From: Lentisphaerota bacterium
GTDB lineage: Bacteria; Verrucomicrobiota; Lentisphaeria; Victivallales; UBA1829
NCBI GenBank assembly: GCA_015061845.1
Contig: SUVT01000023.1
Location: forward strand, 1 to 32,537
Reading direction: 5' to 3'
Length of the DNA stretch: 32,537 bases
Both the position numbers and the translations under genes were made by a program. This document shows, piece by piece, positions 24,993 through 32,360 of the stretch (positions are counted from its first letter, which is position 1; each line of letters opens with the position of its first letter). The notes beneath the pieces are model-generated. The model made no database searches. It saw only the letters and a list, made by a program, of their open reading frames with translations, and was not told the origin of the DNA.

Positions 24993-27900
24993 TTATTTGG
25001 AAAGTTTTTCGGCAAGTTCCAGAAGTTTGAGTCGGTTTTCTTCCATGCTCTGCATATCCCCTGCAGCACCGGAAGAGATGATCGCATCCAACTCTTTTTT
25101 CAAAGCGGCAGAAGGTTTCTTTTTGAGCATCTGACGGCAATACTCAGCCAGTTTGTAATCCTCTTTTCCAAGCATATTGGCTTCTTCCCGTCTGGAAGAA
25201 AGATAGGTTCCCATTTCCATATCCAGATAGGCACTGCCGTAGTCGACCCGGTTTCTGACACCGTCTTCAGAGTTGAATCCGTCACCGCCTGCATGGGCTT
25301 CGTGGTGCCAGTAGGCAGAAACAGCGGTAAAACCGTCACGGAAATTGGTCCAGTAGGTGCGGCGGTACGCTTCCGGAGCAGTGTTTTTACCGTAGATGCA
25401 GTAAGTCCAGGTCTCTTTTTTAAGACTTTTTGCTGCTTTGAGCTGTTCAGGTCCCAGACCGGGACGGTAGAATTCAAAAATGTCGTAAACTTCTGCCAGT
25501 TTTGTCATGGCAGAGAACTCTTTGCCACGCAGGTAATTGGGATGCGGATTGACCATGGTGACGAAATCTTTGCTGACAGATTTGATGATTTTTGCCGACA
25601 GATAGGCGTTATACATTCTGGTTCCCGGTTTATTGATGTCGCCTTCGGGTTCGTCAATGGTGTAGAAGATGATCCGGTCACGGGTGATATTGTATTTCTT
25701 TTTCAGATGATCGGTAAAATGGATCAGGAAGGATTTGAACCCCTTGTTCCATGCGGGGGAGTTAAATTTTGCCTGCCGCTTACCCCGGTAATTCATGCCG
25801 TAAGCGGGCAGCTCCAGCCAGCAGATCAGTTTGATGCGTTCCAAGGGCATCCCTGCCTGAACGGAACGGTCGATGAACCGGTCGATCAAAGCATAGTCGG
25901 AATATTCCAGCACATTGCCCTGAGCGTCGATTTTCGGGTAAACATCCATAGAAGCCTGTCCCAGAGCGCCGCCGGGATAGATGATATTGTTTCCTTTGTC
26001 CACCAGAGCTTTGACCAGTGCCGGATGGGTTCCGTTACGGTAAATATTGGTGTAGTTGAAAGCATCCACATTTATCTTGCCAAGATCCACAGGGCGGATA
26101 TCGACTTCAACGGGGATTTCAATATTCTGGAAGCCGGGATAAGAGGGTTTCAGAACAATAACAAAATCCTGTTTTCCCGGTTTCATGTTGGCAGAACTGA
26201 ATTTGAACCAGATTTGTTTGGATTCATTGGCACCTGCCCGCAGAAGTGTTCCCATGGGCAGCGGCAGAAGCGGATCGTGGATGGTGTCGCCGGAAACAAG
26301 GGGCAAGGCTTCAAAAAACTGCACATTGGGGTAAAGTGTGCTTTCCGGATAGCAAACGATCCCGTTGCGTATTTCGTAGAATTTGCTGTTGAAATCGTTA
26401 TAAACTTTTTTTTCCTGCAGACGCTTTGCCGGGAAAATCTTGATTTGTCCCAGAAAGGATTTTGGTGTCAGGTTGCTGAAAACAAAACTCCGGCAGACAA
26501 AACTGTTCTGCGGCAGAACGAGAGAGATTTTTTTCAGAGGAGTACTCAGAGGAGAAACCTGAATATCATTTCCCCAGGGAAGCGGAGTTTGCCAGATGAG
26601 ATTGGGAGTTCCTGAAAAACGGAGCTGGGTGTAACGCAGTTTCATGCGGGCAATATTGACAGAAAGAACCTCAAAAAATTCGCTTTTGGAACCGTTGACA
26701 TTGACTTCATTTTCCAATTTTTCCAGTTCGGCAGCAATGGATCCTTTCAGTTTTTTTTCGCCGTCAATGGAGCTGAATTCCTTTTTGCTTTCCTGAAGCT
26801 GTTTCATCAGAGCCTGTTTGTAGGAACCGAAAACCACCTGACGGAATTTTCCGATAGCATGAAAGTTGTTTCCAATTGGGGACCAGGTGGATTGACCGCC
26901 GGCTGTCTTGCCGCATCGGGTGATGTTTGCAGCAACAACTTTCCCGTTGATATCGCCATCAAGGCGCAATTCACTGCGGGGAATGGTGAAAGTGACGATC
27001 CAACGGTCTGCTTTGATATCAATTCCGGTTTTGCTGCTGCTTTTGAATGTCTTGCCACGGTCACGAAAATTGGCAGCAAGGGCAGTTGTCCATCCGGAAG
27101 CGTTGGCGGCATACTGAAAATACTCGCTGTTGTTCAGGTCAGGACGAAAAAAAAACTCCACCACATCCCCCGTCCAGGTACGGTTCTTTCCGGTATCGAC
27201 TTTCATTCCGGCAGGGATGGGGGAGATGACCCGGACGATGAGATCGTTTTTGGTCAGCTCCACTTCAGCGTTGGCTGCGGCATCAAAAAATTTTTGTTCC
27301 GGGCGTTCAAAACCGCCGAGAAAACGGGTTGGACGGTCAAGAACGAGAAATTTACCCGTTACACTTTTTTCCCCTTCAACCACCAGCAGAGAACTGCCTG
27401 CTTCAACGGATGCCGCCGCATCAGCTTCTTTGAAGGTGTTCCAGATCTTGACATCATCAATGATCCCGTTGAGGGTACGGTATTCCGTTTTCATTGCGGC
27501 AAGATTTCCGCCCAGCACCAGAAGCGGATAGCCGTTGGGGATCTTGGGTGTGGAAAGACGGTTGAAGCTCCAGGAATCCTTTTCCCGCATGGCAACGAGT
27601 TCGCCGTCAAGGAAGATTTTCATCATGCCGCCGTCAGTTGCAGCAATACGGACGGTATAGAATACTCCCGGTTTGATATCCAGCTGTTTGGAGGTCAGAA
27701 CCTGTTCCTGTTTCCGGACAACCTGGGTGAACCGTGCTTCAAGCTGTTTTTTCGGAGTGATCTGCAAGGCAAACTGTGCGCGGTTCCAGGAGTTCTTGGC
27801 GTAGCAGAAAAGAGTGTTTCCGGTGCGGGCATTCACCTCTTCATTGAGCTTGAACTTCAATTCAACCGTAAAGCTTTTCCAGTTTTCTGCCGCCTTGAAT

Positions 27901-28106
27901 GCGGTGCGGGGCCAGGCTTTATTGATGAGCAGCCCGTTACCCTTGAACCCGGCAACGATTTTTCCATCGCCCACACGGTATTTTTTATCCTTTGAGAAAG
28001 CTACATTTTTGGCAGGGATATTGTTTTCAAAATCCCATTCCACGACAGGTTTTGCTGAAAGAGCTGCACCTGCGGCAGCGAGTGTCAGAAATAATAATTT
28101 TTTCAT
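24993..28106 (-). CDS. Exported GH123/DUF4091-like glycosidase with LamG and CBM9-like domains (1037 aa)
   Basis: The signal peptide is MKKLLFLTLAAAGAALSA. Residues about 20-235 form a LamG-like domain (WKSFTVELKFKLNEEVNART, then GIIDDVKIWNTFKE). Residues about 275-425 look like a CBM9/DOMON domain (DVVEFFFRPDLNNSEYFQY). A beta linker leads to a TIM barrel from about 680 (NYTNIYRNGTHPALVKALVD). RIIFYTIDEPEGD contains Asp818-Glu819, the adjacent acidic pair used by GH123 beta-N-acetylgalactosaminidases for substrate-assisted catalysis. The C-terminal barrel segment has AVSAYWHHEAHAGGDGFNSE. A charged helix (EENRLKLLELAEKLSK) ends the protein. It starts 34 bp after the pseudopilin body and has AAGGAT about 11 nt upstream. 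GH123-like activity on an amino-sugar glycan is plausible but unproven. Confidence 0.75.
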   Translation of the reverse strand: MKKLLFLTLAAAGAALSAKPVVEWDFENNIPAKNVAFSKDKKYRVGDGKIVAGFKGNGLLINKAWPRTAFKAAENWKSFTVELKFKLNEEVNARTGNTLFCYAKNSWNRAQFALQITPKKQLEARFTQVVRKQEQVLTSKQLDIKPGVFYTVRIAATDGGMMKIFLDGELVAMREKDSWSFNRLSTPKIPNGYPLLVLGGNLAAMKTEYRTLNGIIDDVKIWNTFKEADAAASVEAGSSLLVVEGEKSVTGKFLVLDRPTRFLGGFERPEQKFFDAAANAEVELTKNDLIVRVISPIPAGMKVDTGKNRTWTGDVVEFFFRPDLNNSEYFQYAANASGWTTALAANFRDRGKTFKSSSKTGIDIKADRWIVTFTIPRSELRLDGDINGKVVAANITRCGKTAGGQSTWSPIGNNFHAIGKFRQVVFGSYKQALMKQLQESKKEFSSIDGEKKLKGSIAAELEKLENEVNVNGSKSEFFEVLSVNIARMKLRYTQLRFSGTPNLIWQTPLPWGNDIQVSPLSTPLKKISLVLPQNSFVCRSFVFSNLTPKSFLGQIKIFPAKRLQEKKVYNDFNSKFYEIRNGIVCYPESTLYPNVQFFEALPLVSGDTIHDPLLPLPMGTLLRAGANESKQIWFKFSSANMKPGKQDFVIVLKPSYPGFQNIEIPVEVDIRPVDLGKINVDAFNYTNIYRNGTHPALVKALVDKGNNIIYPGGALGQASMDVYPKIDAQGNVLEYSDYALIDRFIDRSVQAGMPLERIKLICWLELPAYGMNYRGKRQAKFNSPAWNKGFKSFLIHFTDHLKKKYNITRDRIIFYTIDEPEGDINKPGTRMYNAYLSAKIIKSVSKDFVTMVNPHPNYLRGKEFSAMTKLAEVYDIFEFYRPGLGPEQLKAAKSLKKETWTYCIYGKNTAPEAYRRTYWTNFRDGFTAVSAYWHHEAHAGGDGFNSEDGVRNRVDYGSAYLDMEMGTYLSSRREEANMLGKEDYKLAEYCRQMLKKKPSAALKKELDAIISSGAAGDMQSMEENRLKLLELAEKLSK

Positions 28107-28140
28107 TGTGGTATTCTATCCTTATGTTTTTTGTTTTCAA

Positions 28141-28881
28141 TTACATGCCCCAGTAATAACGGGTCAGACGGTCCTTGTCAGAATCCCATGCCATGCTGGT
28201 GCTGCCGTTGGTGAGTACGCTGTGCAGTTGATTGTTTGCGGTGACTCTCATGACACCTCCGGAGAGATTCAGGATATTGCAGACATTATTGTGTCTGCCG
28301 TAAGCAATGGCTCCGCCACTGCTTGAAGGGGTAACTCCTGCGCCGACCATATAAAATTGGGATTTATAATCAGTATTGGCAGAATCCATGCAGTAGGCTT
28401 TCCGGGAGGGATTTTTTACCTGAGAAATTTTAACCGTTTTCTTAGTGCCGAAAGTAGCTTTGTCTTTAAAAACAATCCCGAGACTGATTCCATAAATATT
28501 CTGATAGCGCAATTTTTCGTAAGCACTTCGGGTAGACCGGTCAGACGGACAGATAAAAACACTGCTCATAACACTTCCGCTCTTCCAGTCCTGAACATAT
28601 CCCGTCACCCGCAATCTCTGGTGATAAGCTCCGTAGGTGTTCTTGTCTGCATAAGAATCTGAATCATTACCGTACACTCCTCCGTTGAGGGCATAACGCA
28701 AGTCATGGGGCAGAACCCAGCCATCGAAATCATCGGTGTAAGAAGTGGTCATAATACCGATCTGTTTTAAATTACTGGAACAGCTGCTGCCTCTGGCAGT
28801 TTCCCGTGAATGATTCAGAGCGGGCAGGAGCATTCCTGCAAGAATTGCGATGATAGCAATCACTACCAATAATTGTATCAC
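28141..28881 (-). CDS. Pseudopilin body lacking its leader (5'-truncated by rearrangement)
   Basis: From a GTG at 28881 the frame reads [20 protein letters not shown] and then [20 protein letters not shown], a pseudopilin helix and globular domain of about 246 aa. The normal leader is missing. The codons before the GTG read F-A, preceded at once by an in-frame TAA, and no Shine-Dalgarno sequence is visible. The methylation motif is altered: FAVIQL replaces FTLIEL, so the key Glu is Gln. The C-terminal H-X9-DG is degenerate ([13 protein letters not shown]). Two separate leaders with good ribosome binding sites lie just upstream in opposite orientations. As drawn it is unlikely to make a processed pseudopilin. 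The exported GH123-like gene follows 34 bp downstream. Confidence 0.6.
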   Translation of the reverse strand: MIQLLVVIAIIAILAGMLLPALNHSRETARGSSCSSNLKQIGIMTTSYTDDFDGWVLPHDLRYALNGGVYGNDSDSYADKNTYGAYHQRLRVTGYVQDWKSGSVMSSVFICPSDRSTRSAYEKLRYQNIYGISLGIVFKDKATFGTKKTVKISQVKNPSRKAYCMDSANTDYKSQFYMVGAGVTPSSSGGAIAYGRHNNVCNILNLSGGVMRVTANNQLHSVLTNGSTSMAWDSDKDRLTRYYWGM

Positions 28882-28998
28882 CGCAAATTAAATTTTTTTT
28901 CCAACAAAAGAAGGGCAAAAAATGAGAAATTGTCAATCAAAAAAAAGAGCGTTTACGCTTATCGAACTATTGGTAGTAATCGCGATAATTGCAATTAC
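28843..28998. other. Putative invertible segment bounded by two near-palindromic pilin-core copies
   Basis: Core copies at 28843-28863 and 28976-28998 both encode V-I-A-I-I-A-I and are nearly self-complementary. Inverting the DNA between them would place the plus-strand leader (start at 28922) in frame with the body at 28881. The result would be a complete pseudopilin, [19 protein letters not shown] continuing into IAIIAILAG. No recombinase is visible in the window. Inversion is a hypothesis from sequence geometry. Confidence 0.4.
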
Positions 28999-29067
28999 AA
29001 CAAACAGTTCGATCAGAGTAAAGTTTCTGAACTTTACGCCACTTTGTTTTTGGAAAAGATGTTTCAT
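28933..29067 (-). pseudogene. Orphan pseudopilin leader A
   Basis: AAAGGA lies 7 nt before the ATG at 29067. The frame reads MKHLFQKQSGVKFRNFTLIE and then [10 protein letters not shown], a pseudopilin leader and methylation motif. At the centre of the inverted repeat it crosses into the antisense of leader B (TTNSSISVNALFFD) and stops at 44 aa. Its ATG overlaps the stop of the upstream 24-aa ORF as ATGA. It was probably the original start of a pseudopilin gene in this operon. Confidence 0.55.
28952..29022. repeat. 71-bp imperfect inverted repeat joining two pilin leaders head-to-head
   Basis: The arms are 35 bp around position 28987, with 28 of 35 pairs matching. Each arm, read outward to centre, encodes F-T-L-I-E-L-(L/F)-V-V-I-A on its own strand. 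Mismatches are mostly at third codon positions, so the arms are homologous gene segments rather than a simple regulatory palindrome. Confidence 0.8.
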
Positions 29068-29138
29068 TGAAAAATCCTTTCTGATTCATGTTGCGGAACT
29101 GCCTTGATCAAATTCCGGTTCAGAATTCTTTTTATCAT
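29064..29138 (-). CDS. Small 24-aa ORF between regulator and pseudopilin leader
   Basis: The ATG at 29138 overlaps the regulator's TGA as ATGA. An AGGAGG lies exactly 7 nt upstream, inside the regulator's last codons. The frame encodes MIKRILNRNLIKAVPQHESE followed by RIFQ, a basic, partly amphipathic peptide. Its TGA overlaps the ATG of pilin leader A as ATGA. A near-ideal ribosome binding site and coupling on both sides argue that it is translated. It may simply couple translation, be a leader peptide, or be the remnant of a longer pilin leader. I recognise no family. Confidence 0.5.
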   Translation of the reverse strand: MIKRILNRNLIKAVPQHESERIFQ

Positions 29139-30241
29139 GGTGTTACCTCCTGTTTGACTGCAACGCTGGCGCGTTTTTTGATTTTATGTGGAATAATAAA
29201 TTCTCTGTTTTCTTTTTCACTGTAACACCACTTGCCCGGATCACAGAGCAGTTCTGCTGCCAGAATACCGGCGGCAGGATAATCGCAATCGACAGTAGCA
29301 AGCGGCGGTGAGAGCATTTTTCCGCCGGGATAACCACAGAATCCCATGACAGAAAGATCTTCGGGGATCCGCAACCCCATCTTTTGAGCAGCAAGATAGA
29401 CATAAAGGGCAACGAAGTCGGAAAAACAATAAATCGCTTCGGGCGGCTCTTTCTGTGACATCAGCGTTTTCAAAGACGCTTCCACCTGGCTGAAAAGAGT
29501 TGCTGCATTCAGAATATCAACTTGCCCGATCATGCTTTCATCACTCTTCATGCCATTTTTTTTGAGCAATGACAAATGTTCTTTGGAATTAAATCCCCGT
29601 ACATAAAAATCCTTTTTGTATCTGGAAAGGATCACTCCGACTTTTTTGAAGCCACACTCTTTGAGGTATTTCAAACCGTCTTCCCACGCTTTACGGTCAT
29701 CGGATCTCAACACGCCGAACCCGGTGACTTCGGAATCTGTTTCAGTTGCACGGGGAATGAGAACAGGGACGTTCAATTTGCGGAATATCTGCAGTTCAGG
29801 TTCATCTCCTCTGTATCCGCTGCAGGCAAGCAAAACGCCTGTATATTGATTGTCTTTCAACTGTCGAACTGTTCCGGAAACCGGACTGTGCCGCAGGAAA
29901 ATCAAATCCGCTTCATCCACTTCGACCCCTAATTCATTACAGCGTTGGAGAAAATAAGGCAGCAGATAATTGACGGGAACAGCGTTATCCGCTATCCCCG
30001 GACGCACGATCAGGAATTTACGCTTTGCGGTATGACGCTCTGAAACAAAGATACCTCTGCCGTGAATAATCGTTATATCACCTGCAAGTTCCAACTCACG
30101 CAACGCACGGCGCATGGTCAGGTGTGCCACTCCGAAGCTGTTGGCAAGTTCGATCCCGCTTGCCAGCTTTTGTCCGGGCTGAAGTTTTCCCGAGGCAATC
30201 ATCCCGCGTAAATGTTCAACAACATTATTCTTTTTATTCAT
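29135..30241 (-). CDS. GntR-type winged-helix regulator with LacI-type sensor domain
   Basis: From the ATG at 30241 the protein is 368 aa. Residues about 6-66 are a GntR winged helix (GKLQPGQKLASGIELANSFG, HLTMRRALRELE, GRGIFVS). The rest is a LacI/periplasmic-binding sensor (YTGVLLACSGYRG, GFKKVGVILSRYKKDF, AIYCFSDFVALYVYLAAQKM, LSVMGFCGYPGGKM). This architecture is known from AraR-like sugar repressors. A GTG at 30283 extends the frame, but the -10 box at 30293-30298 puts the transcript start only about 3 nt before it, so I prefer 30241. The gene heads an operon with the small ORF, pseudopilin and GH123-like gene. It probably represses itself and the lipoprotein gene through a shared operator. 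Confidence 0.9.
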   Translation of the reverse strand: MNKKNNVVEHLRGMIASGKLQPGQKLASGIELANSFGVAHLTMRRALRELELAGDITIIHGRGIFVSERHTAKRKFLIVRPGIADNAVPVNYLLPYFLQRCNELGVEVDEADLIFLRHSPVSGTVRQLKDNQYTGVLLACSGYRGDEPELQIFRKLNVPVLIPRATETDSEVTGFGVLRSDDRKAWEDGLKYLKECGFKKVGVILSRYKKDFYVRGFNSKEHLSLLKKNGMKSDESMIGQVDILNAATLFSQVEASLKTLMSQKEPPEAIYCFSDFVALYVYLAAQKMGLRIPEDLSVMGFCGYPGGKMLSPPLATVDCDYPAAGILAAELLCDPGKWCYSEKENREFIIPHKIKKRASVAVKQEVTP

Positions 30242-30266
30242 GCCGTTTTTCTCATTTTTTTGGTTA

Positions 30267-30283
30267 GTATCACACTGTATCAC
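30267..30283. promoter_or_regulatory. Tandem-repeat operator at the GntR-type regulator promoter
   Basis: GTATCAC-ACT-GTATCAC is two identical 7-bp units one helical turn apart. It starts 9 bp downstream of the -10 box. The same arrangement with 15 of 17 matching bases occurs at 32308-32324. An alternative reading is an inverted ACA-N-TGT core. Confidence 0.6.
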
Positions 30284-30292
30284 TCTTTAAGT

Positions 30293-30321
30293 AATATACA
30301 CCCATTTCTTCCTTATGTCAA
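30293..30321 (-). promoter_or_regulatory. Sigma70 promoter of the GntR-type regulator operon
   Basis: On the minus strand a consensus TTGACA (30321-30316) and TATATT (30298-30293) are separated by exactly 17 bp. It lies just beyond the stop of the upstream lipoprotein gene at 30338. The predicted start is near 30286, at the edge of the tandem operator. Confidence 0.8.
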
Positions 30322-30337
30322 GGATATTCCGTCAAAT

Positions 30338-32278
30338 TTATTGGATCAGACGGTAAAGTTCGTCAATATCCGCAATTTTGAGGATGCCGTAAGGAACCAT
30401 GGATTGCGGAATGGGGGCGTTCATATCTGAAAAAGCGTTTTCGTAAGTCACCGGAAGTCCGCCAACCAGCTCCAGTGTGATTTTTTTGTCGGAAAGAAGT
30501 GCTGCATAAACAGCCAGATATCGGCTGTGACCGAAGGCTTTCAACGTGATTTTTTCCGCCCCGTGTGCAGAAAGCAGTTCAATGGCACAGAGAATATCAT
30601 AAACCCGGCGTCCGATATAGGGCTGATCAAGAAGCAGTCCCAGAGAAGCGTAGTGATAATCTGAACCGTAATCCCAGTAAAGACGGCGCAGCCGTTCGGC
30701 TGTTGTGGGTTCTGATTCCCCCATCCCACGGGGATCAAAAGCAAAGAGGGAACGGATATTTTCAGGAGTAAAGTATTGTACAAGTTCTTCCCGGGCAGAA
30801 ATATGCGGCAGCATCAAAGTGACATTTTTATTACAGCGGATTTCAAAATCATAGTTCGGCTCCATGCAGAACAATGTCGCTGTAATGGATTTCTCCGGCA
30901 TGATACCAATGCGCTGGAAGAGTTTTCCGTCGATTTCAGTCATACGCAAAGTGCGGTATGCAGGAACGCCTTTGACCGGTTCTACTTTGAGCAGAGAAGC
31001 GATTTCCTGTTTCATCCGGGCTTTGGAAAGCGGTTTTTTGTTGCGTTCCAAACGCAATTTTTTTGCTTTTTCCGCAGCGATCTGAGACACTGTTTTTTCA
31101 TTTTTCAATGAAGCCACACCCTTTTCGCCAAGACAGTTCAGGGAAAGCGGCGCAATGGAACGCGGGTGTTCCGCAGGCAAGTTTTTCAAACCGAAAACAG
31201 AGGTGAAAAATTCATAAGCAGCCATACGGCTCATCGGAGAATAAGAGTGTTTTCCCGGAGCTTCTGTTATGGAAATATTTTCTTCTTTTCCAAGCAGAGT
31301 ATAGATTTTTTTCAGCATTGCATAGGTTTTTCTGGCACCTCGGACATCGAAGAAATCGCCTTTTTGCGCCAGGATCCGGCAAGGCTGGGGCGCACGGGCA
31401 AGGAGCAGATCTGCCATTTCTCCGCCGTCAGCAAGGAAACCTGCCGGGATCTGTTCCCCGTCAACAGCAAGTTCGTTCTGCACATTGGAACAGAAAGTTG
31501 TGATATAGCAACTGGGAGCCGCCGCCATGAGCCGTCTGTCATTGGCATAAATCAGGGCTGTCATAGTTCCGCCGCCGGATTGACCGTTGATGCCAATGCG
31601 TGAAGCATCAACCTCGGGACGGGTAAGAAGATAGTCCACAGCACGGATCCCATCGTATGTTCTCCAGTCGGACATGGTTTCCCCGATTGCCAGAAGCTGA
31701 CGGTTCAATCGGTTGTGGCCATACACACAACCGCTCTGGAGAGTTTGAGAAAATTGATCGCGCTCCCCTTGCTGGATGGGATCGATGGAAAGAACTGCGA
31801 TCCCTCTGCGGCAAAAGTTTTCACAAACCGTTACATATGTTCTGTCGCGTTTGCCTGAATCGGAGTGTCCCTGAACAAACAGGACAGCCGGAACTTTTCC
31901 GTTCCGTTTGCGGGGAAGATAAAAATTAGCGGTAACAGTAAAGTTTTCCCGGCTTTTGAAAATGACGTTTTCCACTGTAAATTCAGGGTAAACCGTTGTT
32001 TTCAGCACCTGTGCAGAAAGCGGGCATTTCTTTGCGGGAAATTTCCATGTTTTTTTAACTCTTTCCTGCGCCTCTCTGACCAAACGCAAGGCATCGGCTT
32101 TGGTTTTTGCCGCATTGATTTTGCGTTCATACCGGCTGAGATTTTCCTCAAATACCGGTTGGTAGTAATTTTGAACAGACTCTCCGAAAATACGATGGTC
32201 CTTCATGGAGTAATCGCGGGGAGTGTTACAGCCGGTCAGAAGGAGCACACAAAATAAAGCTGCGAAAAGTTGTTTCAT
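30338..32278 (-). CDS. Lipoprotein, two-domain alpha/beta hydrolase (acetyl-xylan-esterase-like)
   Basis: The N-terminus MKQLFAALFCVLLLTGCN has a lipobox (LLTG-Cys17), so the protein should be lipid-anchored. Residues about 90-370 form an alpha/beta hydrolase of the acetyl xylan esterase/dienelactone-hydrolase type. They include PAVLFVQGHSDSGKRDR near the oxyanion strand, the nucleophile elbow GINGQSGGG with Ser234, GDFFD around Asp309-311, and His344 in APGKHSYS. A second hydrolase-like half (SLFAFDPRGMGESEP, then LKAFGHSRYLAVYAALLS) lacks a clean G-x-S-x-G elbow and is probably structural. Large two-domain hydrolases of this kind are known in related phyla. AGGA lies 9 nt before the ATG. 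It is transcribed from its own promoter with the GntR-type operator, so deacetylation of the same glycan is a reasonable inference. Confidence 0.8.
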   Translation of the reverse strand: MKQLFAALFCVLLLTGCNTPRDYSMKDHRIFGESVQNYYQPVFEENLSRYERKINAAKTKADALRLVREAQERVKKTWKFPAKKCPLSAQVLKTTVYPEFTVENVIFKSRENFTVTANFYLPRKRNGKVPAVLFVQGHSDSGKRDRTYVTVCENFCRRGIAVLSIDPIQQGERDQFSQTLQSGCVYGHNRLNRQLLAIGETMSDWRTYDGIRAVDYLLTRPEVDASRIGINGQSGGGTMTALIYANDRRLMAAAPSCYITTFCSNVQNELAVDGEQIPAGFLADGGEMADLLLARAPQPCRILAQKGDFFDVRGARKTYAMLKKIYTLLGKEENISITEAPGKHSYSPMSRMAAYEFFTSVFGLKNLPAEHPRSIAPLSLNCLGEKGVASLKNEKTVSQIAAEKAKKLRLERNKKPLSKARMKQEIASLLKVEPVKGVPAYRTLRMTEIDGKLFQRIGIMPEKSITATLFCMEPNYDFEIRCNKNVTLMLPHISAREELVQYFTPENIRSLFAFDPRGMGESEPTTAERLRRLYWDYGSDYHYASLGLLLDQPYIGRRVYDILCAIELLSAHGAEKITLKAFGHSRYLAVYAALLSDKKITLELVGGLPVTYENAFSDMNAPIPQSMVPYGILKIADIDELYRLIQ

Positions 32279-32307
32279 GGTACAGGTTCCTGATTTTTTA
32301 TATTATT

Positions 32308-32324
32308 GTATCACATTGTAGCAC
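32308..32324. promoter_or_regulatory. Second copy of the tandem-repeat operator, at the lipoprotein promoter
   Basis: GTATCAC-ATT-GTAGCAC matches the site at 30267-30283 in 15 of 17 positions and lies 8 bp downstream of its -10 box. This ties the lipoprotein gene to the GntR-type regulator. Confidence 0.6.
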
Positions 32325-32332
32325 TTAAAGTT

Positions 32333-32360
32333 AATATACATCATGTATTTTAAAAGTCAA
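32333..32360 (-). promoter_or_regulatory. Promoter of the lipoprotein hydrolase gene
   Basis: On the minus strand TTGACT (32360-32355) and TATATT (32338-32333) are separated by 16 bp. The -10 box and downstream sequence closely resemble the regulator's promoter, apart from small indels. Confidence 0.65.

Larger units (their letters stand above)
28922..29107 (+). pseudogene. Orphan pseudopilin leader B on the opposite strand
   Basis: AAGGG lies 8 nt before an ATG, and the frame reads [20 protein letters not shown] then AIIAI, a perfect prepilin leader and methylation segment. After that it continues into the antisense of leader A (TTNSSIRVKFLNF) and stops at 61 aa. The pilin part is therefore only the first 25 codons. 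With its own ribosome binding site it looks like a real gene start separated from its body. Confidence 0.55.

Noticed and set aside
24896-25087. A 63-codon minus-strand frame overlapping the end of the 1037-aa gene
   Set aside because: It overlaps the C-terminal helix of a well-supported gene in another frame and has no ribosome binding site or recognisable motif.
25293-26615. A 440-codon plus-strand open frame opposite the GH123-like gene
   Set aside because: It is antisense to the catalytic barrel with its DEP motif, and its composition is that of an antisense shadow.
28141-28881. Treating this as an ordinary intact pseudopilin starting at GTG 28881
   Set aside because: There is no leader and no ribosome binding site, an in-frame TAA lies two codons upstream of the GTG, and the methylation Glu is replaced by Gln. 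The real leaders lie upstream in a rearranged block.
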